Assembly: GCA_022448645.1 (NCBI GenBank)
Contig: JAKVBZ010000039.1
Span: 1 to 47,350 of the forward strand
Direction: 5' to 3'
Source of the DNA: Pirellulaceae bacterium
GTDB taxonomy: Bacteria; Planctomycetota; Planctomycetia; Pirellulales; Pirellulaceae
DNA: 47,350 bases
Shown here: piece by piece, positions 26,472-35,613 of the stretch
Position numbering within the stretch: position 1 is the first letter of the stretch
Layout of the letters: every line of letters starts with the position of its first letter
Notes under the pieces: generated by a model
Database searches by the model: none
What the model was told of the DNA's origin: nothing
What the model saw: the letters and a program-made list of their open reading frames with translations, nothing else
Made by a program: the position numbers and the translations under genes

Positions 26472-27661
26472 CCATTCCACTTCCGCAAGGCTATCGACTA
26501 AACGGCGTTCATTGCGGCATCAAACAACAATCTCAACAAGAGGATGTAACGCTGATCGTCAGTGACTCGGCTGCCACCGCAGCAGGAGTTTATACACAAA
26601 ACGTGATTCGCGCTGCACCTGTCGAGCTTGACGCGAGCCGAACCCCGGCCAATGACATCCGGGCGATCATTGTCAACTCCGGCAATGCGAACGCTTGCAC
26701 GGGTACCCAAGGTGATCAAGATGCGATACGGATGACACAGATGGTGGCAGAGGTGTGTCACATCCCAGCCGAGAGCGTGTTGGTGATGTCGACCGGTATC
26801 ATTGGAACCTTATTGCCCATGGACTGTGTACAAACAGGAATTCAGGCAGCGGCTCAGGATCTCGCCTCCAGCTTACAACATTGGGAGGCTGCTGCGAGGG
26901 GCATCATGACGACAGATCTCGTGCCCAAAATGTCAGGTCGCCTGGTCGACATGGAACTTGGTCCTGTGCATATCACTGGAATTGCCAAAGGTAGTGGCAT
27001 GATTGGCCCCAACATGGCAACGATGTTGAGCGTACTGTTAACCGATGCCCCTCTGGATGCCGACACAGCACAGTCGATTTTGACAGAGGCAGTGCAGGAT
27101 AGCTTTCACTGCATCAGTGTCGACGGTCACACCAGTACGAACGACACCGTTCTGCTCTTGGCCAACGGTCACAACCGCCCAGGCACGCTGACCGCCAAAG
27201 ATGAGGTGTCACTACGGCAAGCCGTGAAAGAAGTCTGCATCGATCTTGCCAGAGCGATTGCTGCCGATGGTGAGGGGGCGTCTCATTTGATCACCATTGA
27301 TGTCGCTGGGAGCACATCGTGCGCAGACGCGCATAAAATAGCGCGTGCCGTTGCCAATAGCCCACTTGTAAAGACCGCCATCGCCGGGGCGGATCCTAAT
27401 TGGGGACGGATCGTGTCAGCCGCCGGGTATGCCGGCGTACCGTTCGATCCAACTGGTTTGGATCTGGCGATCAACGGAACCATGATCTATCAGGCAGGGA
27501 CCCCGCTCGATTTCGATGCGGAACAATTATCAGCCTTGATCCGAGACACATTCGAAACCTCCATTGTGATCACGCTGCACGCAGGCAACGCTGGGGCTCG
27601 TTTTTGGACTTGTGATCTCACAAACGAATACGTGCACATCAACGCTGATTATCACACGTAG
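26468..27661 (+). CDS. argJ: Glutamate N-acetyltransferase / amino-acid acetyltransferase
   Basis: A 397-residue ArgJ. It transfers acetyl from N-acetylornithine to glutamate, closing the acetyl cycle, and may also use acetyl-CoA. The proenzyme cleaves itself before a threonine; the site is [14 protein letters not shown] near residue 183, with the nucleophile Thr in [15 protein letters not shown] forms the oxyanion region, and [16 protein letters not shown] marks the C-terminal domain. It overlaps argC by four bases. The presence of argJ means the organism uses the cyclic arginine pathway. Confidence 0.97.
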   Translation: MTIPLPQGYRLNGVHCGIKQQSQQEDVTLIVSDSAATAAGVYTQNVIRAAPVELDASRTPANDIRAIIVNSGNANACTGTQGDQDAIRMTQMVAEVCHIPAESVLVMSTGIIGTLLPMDCVQTGIQAAAQDLASSLQHWEAAARGIMTTDLVPKMSGRLVDMELGPVHITGIAKGSGMIGPNMATMLSVLLTDAPLDADTAQSILTEAVQDSFHCISVDGHTSTNDTVLLLANGHNRPGTLTAKDEVSLRQAVKEVCIDLARAIAADGEGASHLITIDVAGSTSCADAHKIARAVANSPLVKTAIAGADPNWGRIVSAAGYAGVPFDPTGLDLAINGTMIYQAGTPLDFDAEQLSALIRDTFETSIVITLHAGNAGARFWTCDLTNEYVHINADYHT

Positions 27662-27703
27662 CGCAGGGCTTCTCTCGTCACCAGGCGACTCAGAAACTCA
27701 AGC

Positions 27704-27731
27704 TTGACAAGGTGGGGTTCATCTGTATACT
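27704..27731 (+). promoter_or_regulatory. Near-consensus sigma-70 promoter before the ImuA-like gene
   Basis: TTGACA at 27704-27709 and TATACT at 27726-27731 are 16 bases apart. Transcription would begin only about 14 bases before the ATG at 27751. No LexA-type palindrome of a known kind overlaps it. Confidence 0.6.
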
Positions 27732-27750
27732 ACCCCCCCAGAGGCCCTGC

Positions 27751-28758
27751 ATGTCACTCTTCCCCCCCGATCCATCTAGTACTCCGGCGGATGAATCTCC
27801 AGCTGCTAACGCCAAAGCTGTTGCCCCGGCAGCTAATAACACAACTGCAGATAATAACGCAACGACAGATATTGTACGGAGACTGCAACAGCGTGTAAGG
27901 CAAATCGAATCCAGCCATTCGACATCACTGGCTGGTCCCACAGCATCCTCTGCAAGCCAAGATTCAGCAGCACAAAGAGGTAGTGCATCCTATGGGCAAC
28001 GGTCACCGTCGAGTTTAGTCAATATCGTTTCGTCCACATGTGAACCATTAGACCGGCTGTTGCCGGCCGGTGGGTTTCGCCGTGGCACGTTGGTCGAATG
28101 GTTATCTGCATCGCCAGGAAGCGGTACAGGTACGCTGGCCATGCTGATCGCCCGCGAAGCGGCCATCGAAGGTGGTGTCGTCGTCATCATTGATTCAGCA
28201 GGTTGGTTCTATCCTCCTGCCGCTGCTGCATTAGGAATGGATTTGGAGCGTATGATTATCGTTCGCCCTAACACGGTCCGTGACGTGATTTGGTCGCTGG
28301 ACCAATCCTTACGGTGTCCTGGCGTAGCTGCAGTTTGGGCACCACTCAACGATCAGGTTGACCAACGAGATTTCCGACGTTTACAATTAGCGGCCGAATC
28401 TGGTGCTACCCTGGGACTGCTATTACGTCCTGCAACCGTACGTGGCAAACCAACTTGGTCAGACATACAACTGCTCGTCGAACCTTGCCCCGTCCACTCA
28501 TCTTCTACCAGCGAAACGGGCCAGCATATTCCACACAGTCATATTCCACACAGTCGCTACGTGCGCATCCAACTGGCCCGTTGCCGCGGTCAATTGCAGC
28601 CTGACGCTACCCTCGACGTGGAAATTCATGACAACTGTGGCTCTCTTACTGCTCGCCCAGCCAACACAGCTTCACAATCGTCACGATCGATAGAACTCGT
28701 AAAAGCTGAATCCGCTAAACAAGAACCTGGATCTTGGGAGAAGGAACGATTAGGCTAA
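27751..28758 (+). CDS. ImuA-like RecA-fold protein
   Basis: ATG 27751 with GAGG eight bases upstream gives 335 residues. The first 90 residues are low-complexity (Ala, Asn, Thr, Ser). Then a RecA-like core begins: LDRLLPAGGFRRGTLVEWLS, followed by SPGSGTGTLA where RecA has its P-loop. The conserved P-loop Lys is absent, as far as I recall for many ImuA proteins. Strand VVIIDSAGWFYPPAA and GVAAVWAPLNDQ follow. ImuA normally works with ImuB and DnaE2 in damage-induced mutagenesis, but neither is adjacent here. The C-terminal 70 residues are poorly ordered and contain a 15-bp tandem repeat. Confidence 0.75.
   Translation: MSLFPPDPSSTPADESPAANAKAVAPAANNTTADNNATTDIVRRLQQRVRQIESSHSTSLAGPTASSASQDSAAQRGSASYGQRSPSSLVNIVSSTCEPLDRLLPAGGFRRGTLVEWLSASPGSGTGTLAMLIAREAAIEGGVVVIIDSAGWFYPPAAAALGMDLERMIIVRPNTVRDVIWSLDQSLRCPGVAAVWAPLNDQVDQRDFRRLQLAAESGATLGLLLRPATVRGKPTWSDIQLLVEPCPVHSSSTSETGQHIPHSHIPHSRYVRIQLARCRGQLQPDATLDVEIHDNCGSLTARPANTASQSSRSIELVKAESAKQEPGSWEKERLG
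28525..28554 (+). repeat. Perfect 15-bp tandem duplication in the ImuA-like gene
   Basis: CATATTCCACACAGT occurs twice in direct succession at 28525-28539 and 28540-28554, giving the peptide HIPHSHIPHS. The copies are identical, so the duplication is probably recent and in frame. Confidence 0.95.
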
Positions 28759-28818
28759 ATCTTGGGACCAGAAATCGACCATTTCGGGTCGCATCCACTC
28801 TTCCAAGGGTAGCTTTCC

Positions 28819-29334
28819 ATGTCCATTATTCCGTTCCATCCATTAGCACGCCACTCGAACCGGTCACACTCGGTGCCAAGTTTGGGGCATGAAAAGATGG
28901 CAGATAAAAAGACGACACGCGAGCCCGCCATTTCACCTCGACATCCAACGCGCATCGCACTAATGATCACATGTCTCTGCTCGATGTTCATTTCATGCTC
29001 TCCGGCTGTACCCGGCGGCAGTACCACGCCAATGGTTGGACAGTGGGTGACTTCTGGAATGCAACTTGAAATCAGGCCCAACGGATCGGTGACGTCAGTC
29101 ATGAACGGCAATCGATCCTACGGGAACTATCATCCTGTCCAAGGATCCCGCAAAAAAGGCACCATTACCGGAATAGGACGCAGTCCGACAAATATCGAAG
29201 TCATCTTGCTGTCACGCGATACTCTTCAAATCAAAACAATCAGGCAAGTGGGCGAACAAAACAGCCAGGTCCTCTATGACACGGTGGTTCTCAGTCGTGC
29301 TACTGACGACATCTACCAACCATCGTCACAGTAA
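28819..29334 (+). CDS. Putative lipoprotein, hypothetical
   Basis: A 171-residue protein. A hydrophobic segment IALMITCLCSMFISC ends in a lipobox-like FISC with Ser next, so lipid anchoring at that Cys (about residue 60) is plausible. The long N-terminal leader suggests that the true start may be Met27 at 28897, but the ATG at 28819 has the better ribosome site (AAGGG). The mature part of about 110 residues is beta-rich (PMVGQWVTSGMQLEIRPNG) and resembles small ligand-binding or lipocalin-like folds only in rhythm. No family recognised. Confidence 0.6.
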   Translation: MSIIPFHPLARHSNRSHSVPSLGHEKMADKKTTREPAISPRHPTRIALMITCLCSMFISCSPAVPGGSTTPMVGQWVTSGMQLEIRPNGSVTSVMNGNRSYGNYHPVQGSRKKGTITGIGRSPTNIEVILLSRDTLQIKTIRQVGEQNSQVLYDTVVLSRATDDIYQPSSQ

Positions 29335-29638
29335 TCACAACCGCGTTTCCAACCTGACAAAGATCTCAGGCTGTGCTGATCTCTCCGCACGCGCAAGTCG
29401 AAATTGAATGCGTGTAAGTGCGGGGACATCTAACAGCGCGCTGTACAACAGAGCCTGTTAGTTCGCACCAGAGGGAATAGATGTCTTACAGAAAAGGGGC
29501 AGCTCGTGGTTGATCGTGCACGCCGCCAGCAATCTACGGCCCTCATTTACCTACACTTTCGGTCTTGGCATGGTTGACGAATCTGGGGTTTATCTCTATC
29601 ACGTATAGAAACATTCACCCCCAGGAATACTATCCACA
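29335..29638. other. Intergenic region
   Basis: 304 bases without an intact gene. A minus-strand frame starting with an ATG at 29569 reads protein-like to 29338 but is broken by TAG and TAA, which is no fewer stops than chance would give. A possible promoter for the next gene is listed. Confidence 0.4.
29574..29602 (+). promoter_or_regulatory. Possible promoter of the creatininase-symporter operon
   Basis: TTGACG at 29574-29579 and TATCAC at 29597-29602 are 17 bases apart, 37 bases before the ATG at 29639. The -10 box is only a partial match. Confidence 0.4.
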
Positions 29639-30370
29639 ATGAGTTCTCAGCCAGAAATCGAGCTCGGTAAACACACACGTCGAGAATTTCGCGAACGAAT
29701 GAATTCCGGAGAGCTGCAGGCGTGCATCCTTCCCCTAGCAGCCATCGAGCAGCACTTAGAGCACATGGCAATGGAACATGACTGGCGCAGTGTCCGTCAT
29801 GTAGCACATCAAGTCGCGGCTAATCTGCGACCTCACGTTGTGGTAGCCGAAGGCGTCATGGCCGGCATCAGTGAACATCACATGTCACACAACGGGACGC
29901 TCACGCTTTCACCTGGTACTTTTCTGTCTGTAGTTAGCGATCTGATCGACAGCCTGGTTCGAGCTGGGTTCCAAAACATCTTGGTTCTCAACGGGCATGG
30001 CGGCAATAATGCTCCGTCCTTAGGGGTCTGGGATCAATTTCAACGGCGTCACCGGGTGAACCTCCACTACCTTCCTTACTGGGATGTCTATACCGATCAA
30101 GATGCTGCTGAACTCCTGGAAGGTGGCACTGAGATCCCCGGCGATCTACCAGGACATGCTCAAGAATTTGAGACTTCCTTCGCACTCGCCGTTTTCCCAG
30201 AAAACGTACGGACCGATATGTGGCAAGACCAAGAAGACCAAAAACCCAGCCTGGCGACTGCTGAAAAAGGAGCAGAGTTCCTTCGGCGTGCTGTGGAACG
30301 CCTGACTGTGTATGTCCAGGAAATGATCGATGGCAAACGTGTCATCGAAACTCCTCCGTACTTTCCCTAA
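29639..30370 (+). CDS. Creatininase-family amidohydrolase
   Basis: A 243-residue cytosolic protein of the creatininase/MftE family, which hydrolyses cyclic or linear amides with two metal ions. Expected landmarks: PLAAIEQHLEHMAMEHDW (residues 32-49), where the family has an EQHGPHLP-type metal motif; EHHMSHNGTLTLSPGTF; the central NGHGGNNAPS (118-127); and GHAQEFETSFAL with the acidic ligand. The first motif has Leu in place of Gly-Pro, marking a subgroup away from true creatininase. It leads a run of transport and hydrolase genes, so its substrate may be what the symporter imports. Confidence 0.9.
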   Translation: MSSQPEIELGKHTRREFRERMNSGELQACILPLAAIEQHLEHMAMEHDWRSVRHVAHQVAANLRPHVVVAEGVMAGISEHHMSHNGTLTLSPGTFLSVVSDLIDSLVRAGFQNILVLNGHGGNNAPSLGVWDQFQRRHRVNLHYLPYWDVYTDQDAAELLEGGTEIPGDLPGHAQEFETSFALAVFPENVRTDMWQDQEDQKPSLATAEKGAEFLRRAVERLTVYVQEMIDGKRVIETPPYFP

Positions 30371-30483
30371 AAAAATAATCCCTCGGCAAGGTGGCCGTTC
30401 TACCCACAGCTGGCTAACTGATATGATCTAGGACACTTTCCAGCTAAGATCTTTTCAAACGTTCAAACATGGAGTGGTTTGTC

Positions 30484-30840
30484 ATGGACACCTCTAAAGA
30501 ATCCGCATCATCGCCAGAACTTGATCCGGTATTCGTAGATTCGCGCCGTGAAGGACTGATCATATTCTGCGTTTGGATCGCCTGTCTCTGTTGGGCGATT
30601 CCGTATTGCTATCACTACGGATACGTCACGGAATTCGACCCCAACCAATTCCAGTTGACTTGGGGCATGCCTTCATGGGTGTTTGGCGGCATCCTTGTAC
30701 CATGGCTGTTGGCAACGGTATTCTCTGTCTGTTTCTGCGCGTTCGTCATGAAGGATAACGACCTGAACGCGGCCGCCGAAGCAGTTCAGACCAAAAAAGA
30801 TTCAGACAACGGAAATTCAGACAATGTAGGACGCGAGTAA
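30484..30840 (+). CDS. DUF997 (YhdT)-like small membrane subunit
   Basis: Start at ATG 30484, with GGAG nine bases upstream, gives 118 residues. Two membrane helices are seen (about residues 24-44 and 63-90), followed by MKDNDL and a charged tail. The arrangement, two helices then K-D-x-D-L, resembles YhdT/DUF997, which in enterobacteria precedes the pantothenate symporter gene panF. Here too it lies directly before a PanF-like symporter, 14 bases away. It is probably a small partner of that transporter. Confidence 0.7.
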   Translation: MDTSKESASSPELDPVFVDSRREGLIIFCVWIACLCWAIPYCYHYGYVTEFDPNQFQLTWGMPSWVFGGILVPWLLATVFSVCFCAFVMKDNDLNAAAEAVQTKKDSDNGNSDNVGRE

Positions 30841-30854
30841 GCGGAGGAATCAAG

Positions 30855-32846
30855 GTGACCACCAGCTCCTTTCTGTTGTTCGGCCAATCAGGATCTAACG
30901 CAGCATTAATCACATTTCTAGTGTATACGTTAGCCGTGTTCGGATTAGCAGCTCTGTCGAATCGGTTACTGCAATCCAGAAGTTTTCTCAGCGAATATTT
31001 TCTTGGCAGTCGAGGCTTGGGCGTTTGGGCGTTTGCCATGACATTTGCGGCCACGAGCGCTTCCGGAGGAAGTTTCACTGGTTTTCCATCCAAAATCTAT
31101 TCCCACGGCTGGGTCTTAGCGCTATGGATTGGCAGCTATATGGTTGTCCCTATCTGTACCATGGGTCTGCTTGGCAAACGGCTAAATCAAGTCGCCCGCA
31201 TCTCCGGTGCCATCACCATTCCTGATGTTCTACGTGATCGGTTTAACAGTCGAGCATTCGGTCTGTTGGCAGTCGGTCTTATCGTATTCTTTATGTCCTT
31301 CAACCTGGTCGCCCAGTTTAAAGCGGGCAGTTTGATCCTAAAAACACTCTTGGACGACGTCGATCTATTTCACCAACTGTCCGCATCCTGGATAGGCGGA
31401 CTAACTGGAGAAGGTAGTTGGCTGGCAGGCATCGACCCCGAATACCTGATGTGCCTATTGGCTTTTGGCGTTGCTGTGATTATTTATACGACCTATGGGG
31501 GCTTCCACGCCGTCGTATGGACCGATGTGATGCAAGGCGTCGTGATGGTCATCGGCGTACTGATCATGCTGCCTCTGGCTTTGTCTCAGGTCAGCAGCCT
31601 GGCCCCAGACACCACGGGAGGACTTGAATACACCACTCGGGAAATGGCAAAGATGACCCCGCCGCGTCGAGGCCAGGCGACGTTGACGCTGGAAACAGCT
31701 CAGGAAACGGACGTTCTCGTTCCCTCAGGTTCCTGGTTCCAATCACTAACAGAATCCGACACGGCACCTCGCTTATTCCGGTTGAACCATTCGCTCGTGA
31801 TCAAAGCAGGCGAAACACAGCATCGCACCGTCGACAAGGGCCTCCTTGAAATCACGACTCCGGAAGAGATCACACTCATCTTGAACCGCCTCGAGGCCCA
31901 GGACGACTCGTTGCCGGGCGAACTGCGTTCTGACATTCAGCTGCACGATATCGAACTGCAAGAATACAAATACGGGATGGAGCAAACTGGTAGCTATGTC
32001 ACCGGACCTGGTCCCTCACCCAATTCGGATCTAGGCTTCCTCCCGCTCAGTTTGGCTATCTCGTTTTTCTTCATGTGGGCCATCTCTGGTACCGGACAAC
32101 CATCCAACATGGTCCGTCTGATGGCCTTTCGGGATTCGACGACGTTGCGCCGAGCCATCATGACCGTTTCCATATACTACGCAGCCATCTACTTTCCTTT
32201 AGTGATTATCTTTTGCTGTGCCCGTTTATTGCTTCCGGGAATGGATGCCGAATCGGATCGCATCATGCCGGCGATGGCAATCAGTTTGACCAAACAGGCC
32301 GGCATTGCCTGGGTGGCCGGCCTTCTGGTGGCCGCTCCCTTTGCCGCAGTCATGTCGACTGTCGACAGTTTTTTACTGATGATCTCTTCAGCGCTTGTGC
32401 GAGACATCTATCAGCGCAACATCAATCCGGCGGCACAAGAAAAGACGCTAAAACGATTGAGTTATCTGATTACGCTGCTAGTCGGAACCATTGCTATCGT
32501 CGGAGCCATCAACCCCCCGGCCTTCTTACAGGACATCATTGTGTACACTGGAAGCGGCTTGGCCGCAGCATTTTTGGCACCGGTGGTTTTTGCCATCTAT
32601 TGGCCTCGTTCCAACGCACAAGGTTGCATTGCCGGCATGGCGGCAGGATTTGCAGCTCACCTGTCGATGTACGCAATCGGAATTTTTTCCAATGGATCGT
32701 TTTTTCAACCTTACCGACTGTTTAACTTTGACCCCATTCTCATCGGCTTGACGGTATCATTTGTCACTGTGTTTTTTGTCACACTGCTGACACCAGCTCC
32801 CAACCCGCAGCAAGTTCGAAGATATTTCTTCCGCGATCAGAGCTAG
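30855..32846 (+). CDS. Sodium:solute symporter (SSS family, PanF-like) with a soluble insertion
   Basis: Start is GTG 30855 with GGAGG eight bases upstream; 663 residues. Membrane helices fill 13-245 and 392-650. Family features include SEYFLGSRGLGVWAFAMTFA (46-65), SASGGSFTGFP for sodium and substrate contact, and a core YTTYGGFHAVVWTDVMQG (211-228). Between these two blocks, residues 247-395 are an unusual soluble stretch of about 150 residues, polar and beta-like (TLTLETAQETDVLVP, LEITTPEEIT), which ordinary PanF/PutP proteins lack; they are typically 480-500 residues long. It follows the DUF997-like gene and is followed 28 bases later by an amidohydrolase. Substrate unknown. Confidence 0.9.
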   Translation: MTTSSFLLFGQSGSNAALITFLVYTLAVFGLAALSNRLLQSRSFLSEYFLGSRGLGVWAFAMTFAATSASGGSFTGFPSKIYSHGWVLALWIGSYMVVPICTMGLLGKRLNQVARISGAITIPDVLRDRFNSRAFGLLAVGLIVFFMSFNLVAQFKAGSLILKTLLDDVDLFHQLSASWIGGLTGEGSWLAGIDPEYLMCLLAFGVAVIIYTTYGGFHAVVWTDVMQGVVMVIGVLIMLPLALSQVSSLAPDTTGGLEYTTREMAKMTPPRRGQATLTLETAQETDVLVPSGSWFQSLTESDTAPRLFRLNHSLVIKAGETQHRTVDKGLLEITTPEEITLILNRLEAQDDSLPGELRSDIQLHDIELQEYKYGMEQTGSYVTGPGPSPNSDLGFLPLSLAISFFFMWAISGTGQPSNMVRLMAFRDSTTLRRAIMTVSIYYAAIYFPLVIIFCCARLLLPGMDAESDRIMPAMAISLTKQAGIAWVAGLLVAAPFAAVMSTVDSFLLMISSALVRDIYQRNINPAAQEKTLKRLSYLITLLVGTIAIVGAINPPAFLQDIIVYTGSGLAAAFLAPVVFAIYWPRSNAQGCIAGMAAGFAAHLSMYAIGIFSNGSFFQPYRLFNFDPILIGLTVSFVTVFFVTLLTPAPNPQQVRRYFFRDQS

Positions 32847-32874
32847 ACGCACGATTCAGCAAGAAAGTAACACC

Positions 32875-33930
32875 ATGAGCATGCCTGCCATCGACACGCG
32901 GCCAGATTCCGAGTTGCTAACTCACAAAATGAGCAATCATTTTCCTCACCTTGTCACGAACTCTAACAACTCACAGCAAATCACCCGTCGTCAGCTCATC
33001 GAAAACAGTCTCACCCAATTTGGCACGATCGCTGTCGCTGGCAGCATCGCCCAATGGTCGCCAGCAACAGAAGCATTCGGAGGGACAAATCCATCGAAAG
33101 GATACGTGGATGCACACGTCCACGTTTGGACTCCTGACACTACAGCTTATCCGTTGGCGCCAGGCAATACGATCGGCGACATGAAACCCGCAAGCTTCAC
33201 GCCGGAACAATTATTCTCGCATTGTCGACCCTGTGGCGTTGATCGAATCGTATTGATCCAGATGAGTTTTTACGGATTTGACAATACTTACATGCTGGAT
33301 ACGATCCGACAGTTCCCGGGAGTCTTTGTCGGTGTCGCCGTGATCGATGACGAAGCTCAGCAACCCGAGTCGGAAATGCGTCGTTTAAAGTCTCTGGGCG
33401 TCAAAGGCTTCCGGCTCATGACCCACGATCGCGACGCTGACAAGTGGCTTGCGTCTGATGGAATTCAACGCATGTGGAAGTGCGGAGGAGAAGAGAACCT
33501 TGCCATGTGTATGCTCAGCAATGCCGATGTGATTCCCAGCATTGATCGAATGTGCCAGGAATTCCCGGACACGCCTGTCGTGATTGACCACATGGCGCGC
33601 ATTGGCGTCGACGGACAGGTACGCGACTCCGACGTGGACATCCTTTGCCGCCTTGCTCGGCATCCCCAATCCCACGTAAAAATCTCCGCTTTCTACGCAC
33701 TCGGAAAAAAATCCTCGCCCTACGACGATTTAGCCCCCATGATACGAAGGCTGTATGAAGCTTACGGTCCACAACGCTTAATGTGGGCATCCGATTGCCC
33801 CTTCCAAGTCGATCCAGGACACAATTACAAAGATTCCGTTAACCTGGTGAGCGAGCGACTTGACTTTTTGTCTGACGAGGACCGCGAGTGGCTCCTACGA
33901 CGCACCGCTGAAAATTTCTATTTCAGCTGA
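32875..33930 (+). CDS. Exported amidohydrolase-2 family protein
   Basis: A 351-residue metal-dependent hydrolase. The N-terminus has a TAT-like signal: TRRQLIENS followed by a hydrophobic stretch GTIAVAGSIAQW. The TIM-barrel starts with VDAHVHVWTPD (79-89), the first metal motif. GVKGFRLMTHD, PVVIDHMARIG and MWASDCPFQVDPG (302-314) supply the other ligands and the catalytic Asp. Family members act on lactones, amides or decarboxylate aromatic acids. It is the last gene of the creatininase/symporter run, so it may act outside the membrane on the same compound before uptake. Confidence 0.9.
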   Translation: MSMPAIDTRPDSELLTHKMSNHFPHLVTNSNNSQQITRRQLIENSLTQFGTIAVAGSIAQWSPATEAFGGTNPSKGYVDAHVHVWTPDTTAYPLAPGNTIGDMKPASFTPEQLFSHCRPCGVDRIVLIQMSFYGFDNTYMLDTIRQFPGVFVGVAVIDDEAQQPESEMRRLKSLGVKGFRLMTHDRDADKWLASDGIQRMWKCGGEENLAMCMLSNADVIPSIDRMCQEFPDTPVVIDHMARIGVDGQVRDSDVDILCRLARHPQSHVKISAFYALGKKSSPYDDLAPMIRRLYEAYGPQRLMWASDCPFQVDPGHNYKDSVNLVSERLDFLSDEDREWLLRRTAENFYFS

Positions 33931-34011
33931 GGTGTCAACCAAACATCACCACGAATACGGCCATGCTTCTGCTCAAAGATTTATGGACACCATTCGTTAC
34001 TTTGGACCGCG

Positions 34012-34338
34012 ATGACATTGTCACGATTACAAGCGCTTCGACTTCTGTCCGAATGCGTCGGCGACGAAATTTGGTCCATCGAATTCTGTCAACAAAAAAA
34101 TGTCCCAGAGGATTGGATTGAAGAGCTATCGGACTGTTTTGAGTCCGGATTTCGCTCAGACCACCAGACGATTTATGAAGAAAATCAAGTCGTCAACCAA
34201 TATCATGGTGTAAGCGACCTAGATTTAGCGTATAAAATCGGCGAGTTTTTCGGTATCAACGTGCAACAAGTCACAGCAACTGCGTTCGGACGGCGAGCCC
34301 AACTTATCGCTATCCGTGAAGCTATTGAGGAACAGTAA
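34012..34338 (+). CDS. Small conserved-looking hypothetical protein
   Basis: A 108-residue acidic, mostly helical cytosolic protein without recognised domain. It contains EIWSIEFCQQKNVPEDWIEE and a C-terminal helix with QVTATAFGRRAQLIAIREAI. The gene ends 15 bases before the peptidase gene, so the two are probably co-transcribed. It might bind or regulate the peptidase, but this rests only on position. Confidence 0.65.
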   Translation: MTLSRLQALRLLSECVGDEIWSIEFCQQKNVPEDWIEELSDCFESGFRSDHQTIYEENQVVNQYHGVSDLDLAYKIGEFFGINVQQVTATAFGRRAQLIAIREAIEEQ

Positions 34339-34353
34339 AGGGAAAAATGATCC

Positions 34354-35529
34354 ATGGCCAGTAAACCTAAAGACTGCGTCGAGCTTCTCCAGAAAATGGT
34401 TTCCATAAAGACCGTCAACAGGATTGCTGATGGAATCCCGTTTGTGGAAGGTGAGCTGATTGATTTCCTGGAAGCTACTGCAGGCGCATGGGGCTTTGAA
34501 ACACAACGCCTATCCATCTCTAACATTGGCTGCAACCTTCTCGTATCTCGGCCCGTCAATCCGAATCAACCATGGCTGCTATTCGACAGTCATTTGGATA
34601 CCGTCGGAGTGGAAGGAATGACGATCGACCCCTTCGCCGGTGAAATCCGTGACGGCAAGCTTTACGGACGTGGTTCCTGTGATACGAAAGGCACTGGATC
34701 TGCGATGCTGTGGGCCTTGAAGACTTTGGCCGAACAGAACCAACCCTCCATCAACATCGCCATCCTATTTTCCATCGAAGAAGAAATCAGCCGCACGGGC
34801 ATCACCGCATTTGTACAAGATCAACTGAAAACACTTAGTTGGACACCTCAGGCCGTTGTGGTCGGGGAACCCACCTCTTTGAAAATCGTTGCTGCCCATA
34901 ACGGTACAGTCCGCTGGCAGATCGAAACGAGTGGCACCGCTGCACATTCCTCCAATCCTACCGACGGGCACTCGGCAATCAGCGATATGGTTCGGGTTAT
35001 CGCGGCCCTCGAGTCAGAATACATTCCGCAACTCACCGCAAGTTATCCTTTAGTCGGTAAGGCACAATGCAGCATCAACCTTATCTCTGGAGGCAGTCTG
35101 ATCAACGTGATTCCTGATTCGTGTACGATCTCTGTTGACCGCCGTATCGTTCCTGGCGAAGACGGCAACGAAGTGCTGCCTGCAGTGCAAGCCGTTTTGG
35201 ATTCACTTCGTGAGCAATTCCCTGATCTCCGCGCAAAACAAAAAGAGGTATCAGTATCAACGGCTTTACCATCGGACAGGAATCATGAACTGTGCCAACA
35301 AGTCGGTAACATTCTTCGATCATTAGCATTGGATGACAAACCGGTCGGAGCTAAATACGGGACTCATGCCAGCGATTTCGCCGCAGCCGGCTTACCCGCC
35401 ATCGTCTTGGGCCCTGGAGACATCGCACAGGCTCATCGCGAAGACGAATTCATCGAGATTGCTTCGCTGCAGAAAGGAATCGAAGTTTACCAACAGATCA
35501 TGTCCGCCGAGACATGGAAACCAGCATGA
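34354..35529 (+). CDS. M20 family peptidase, ArgE/DapE-type deacylase
   Basis: A 391-residue cytosolic two-zinc hydrolase. Zinc and catalytic residues are in place: FDSHLDTVG (His80, Asp82), GRGSCDTKG (Asp110), SIEEEIS with the catalytic Glu at 142-144, VVGEPTSL (Glu172), and AHREDEFI near residue 365. GTAAHSSNP supplies the His of the dimerisation lid. ArgE removes acetyl from N-acetylornithine, and DapE removes succinyl from succinyl-diaminopimelate. Because argJ is present, ArgE activity is not needed for arginine synthesis, so another acylated amino acid may be the substrate. It lies 15 bases behind the small hypothetical gene. Confidence 0.9.
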   Translation: MASKPKDCVELLQKMVSIKTVNRIADGIPFVEGELIDFLEATAGAWGFETQRLSISNIGCNLLVSRPVNPNQPWLLFDSHLDTVGVEGMTIDPFAGEIRDGKLYGRGSCDTKGTGSAMLWALKTLAEQNQPSINIAILFSIEEEISRTGITAFVQDQLKTLSWTPQAVVVGEPTSLKIVAAHNGTVRWQIETSGTAAHSSNPTDGHSAISDMVRVIAALESEYIPQLTASYPLVGKAQCSINLISGGSLINVIPDSCTISVDRRIVPGEDGNEVLPAVQAVLDSLREQFPDLRAKQKEVSVSTALPSDRNHELCQQVGNILRSLALDDKPVGAKYGTHASDFAAAGLPAIVLGPGDIAQAHREDEFIEIASLQKGIEVYQQIMSAETWKPA

Positions 35530-35613
35530 AAATCATTCAAAGGGAGAGCAGTGAAGCATCATTTATCCTCGACTTGAAGGCTTGCGATATCGAGTCGATC
35601 CTTCATCAAACCG

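Noticed and set aside
29338..29569. Minus-strand frame from an ATG with two in-frame stops
   Set aside because: Two stops in 78 codons is about what chance gives, and third positions are richer in G than first positions, unlike coding DNA.
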